The notes beneath the pieces were generated by a model, which was not told the origin of the DNA, ran no database searches, and saw only the letters and a program-made list of their open reading frames with translations. DNA of 15,052 bases from an uncultured Chlorobiota bacterium (GTDB lineage: Bacteria > Bacteroidota > Bacteroidia > Bacteroidales > JAADGE01), in the NCBI GenBank assembly GCA_947311265.1, contig CAMZKQ010000165.1, forward strand, positions 1 to 15,052, in the 5' to 3' direction. Made by a program: the position numbers and the translations under genes. This document shows, piece after piece, positions 14,902 through 15,052 of this stretch. Positions within the stretch are counted from its first letter, which is position 1, and each line of letters opens with the position of its first letter.

Positions 14902-15026
14902 GGTGCATTAATATTGTGTGTTAAATTGGGGGCAGAACTGCAAACCTTTGGTAAAGGTAGTCTTTTTTCATGACTTTTTTATTTTTTTTTGCCCGATTTT
15001 GGGCGGGAAGTATATTTTCATTAATT
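14902..15026. promoter_or_regulatory. Divergent intergenic region upstream of the M23 gene
   Basis: It contains a perfect inverted repeat ACCTTT-GGT-AAAGGT (14944-14958), T-runs around 14963-14990, and a small GCCC/GGGC hairpin (14991-14994 with 15001-15004). Neither strand shows a clean TTTG / TAnnTTTG pair; the nearest -7-like matches (AACCTTTG on plus, TACCTTTA on minus) both fall within the inverted repeat and each has one mismatch. It must hold the promoter of the M23 gene and perhaps that of a plus-strand gene at the edge. Confidence 0.35.
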
Positions 15027-15052
15027 ATGGCAGGTGTATCAAAAATTTATGG
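15027..15052 (+). CDS. Possible start of a gene cut by the window edge
   Basis: An ATG at 15027 opens a frame reading MAGVSKIY and then leaves the window. GVSKIY resembles the N-terminal beta-strand segment of ABC-F ATPases of the EttA type, but eight residues cannot settle identity, or whether translation starts here or further upstream in the same frame. It would be divergent from the M23 gene. Confidence 0.25.

Noticed and set aside
14991..15007. GCCC/GGGC hairpin as a terminator
   Set aside because: The T-run precedes the stem on the plus strand and no T-run follows it on either strand.

Overview
The window looks like an ordinary chromosomal stretch of a Bacteroidota (Bacteroidetes) bacterium. 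The clues are AT-rich DNA, several promoters matching the phylum's TTTG / TAnnTTTG pattern, start codons preceded by A-rich leaders without a Shine-Dalgarno sequence, signal peptides ending in FAQ or FSQ, and families typical of the phylum (a LolC/E-like permease, a DUF7033-type polysaccharide deacetylase, a long M23 peptidase with a C-terminal extension). The order cannot be fixed from the sequence. I see no tRNA, rRNA, CRISPR array, insertion sequence or phage gene.

Layout, left to right. A strong hairpin terminator (38-76) ends a minus-strand double-rhodanese lipoprotein gene (88-1212). A 183-base divergent region with promoters on both strands follows, then a LolC/E-like ABC permease with a TTG start (1396-2667) and aqpZ (2740-3447). 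After a 247-base gap with a good promoter comes a likely two-gene operon: a DUF4349-like/beta-barrel outer-membrane protein (3695-4726) and a polysaccharide deacetylase (4737-5753). mtnA (5805-6869) converges on and overlaps recN (6838-8490, minus). A MobA/MocA-like nucleotidyltransferase (8592-9185) converges on a second, DUF7033-type deacetylase (9182-10519, minus). A TlpA-like protein with an altered active site (10765-12201) faces, across a small hairpin, a minus-strand pair: a REC plus RsbW-like ATPase fusion (12224-13144) and an M23 peptidase (13147-14901). The first codons of a plus-strand gene may lie at the right edge.

Much of the window concerns the cell envelope: lipoprotein transport, water flux, an outer-membrane barrel, two carbohydrate deacetylases, a periplasmic thioredoxin-fold protein and a peptidoglycan hydrolase. 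The rest is housekeeping or signalling (recN, mtnA, nucleotidyltransferase, response regulator). No multi-gene system that is clearly new is visible. The best single observations are a one-base frameshift near the 3' end of the M23 gene, the DUF4349-like/beta-barrel fusion, the REC/anti-sigma-kinase-like fusion with no partner nearby, the TlpA-like protein that has lost the first active-site cysteine, and the rhodanese lipoprotein ending in a lone cysteine.
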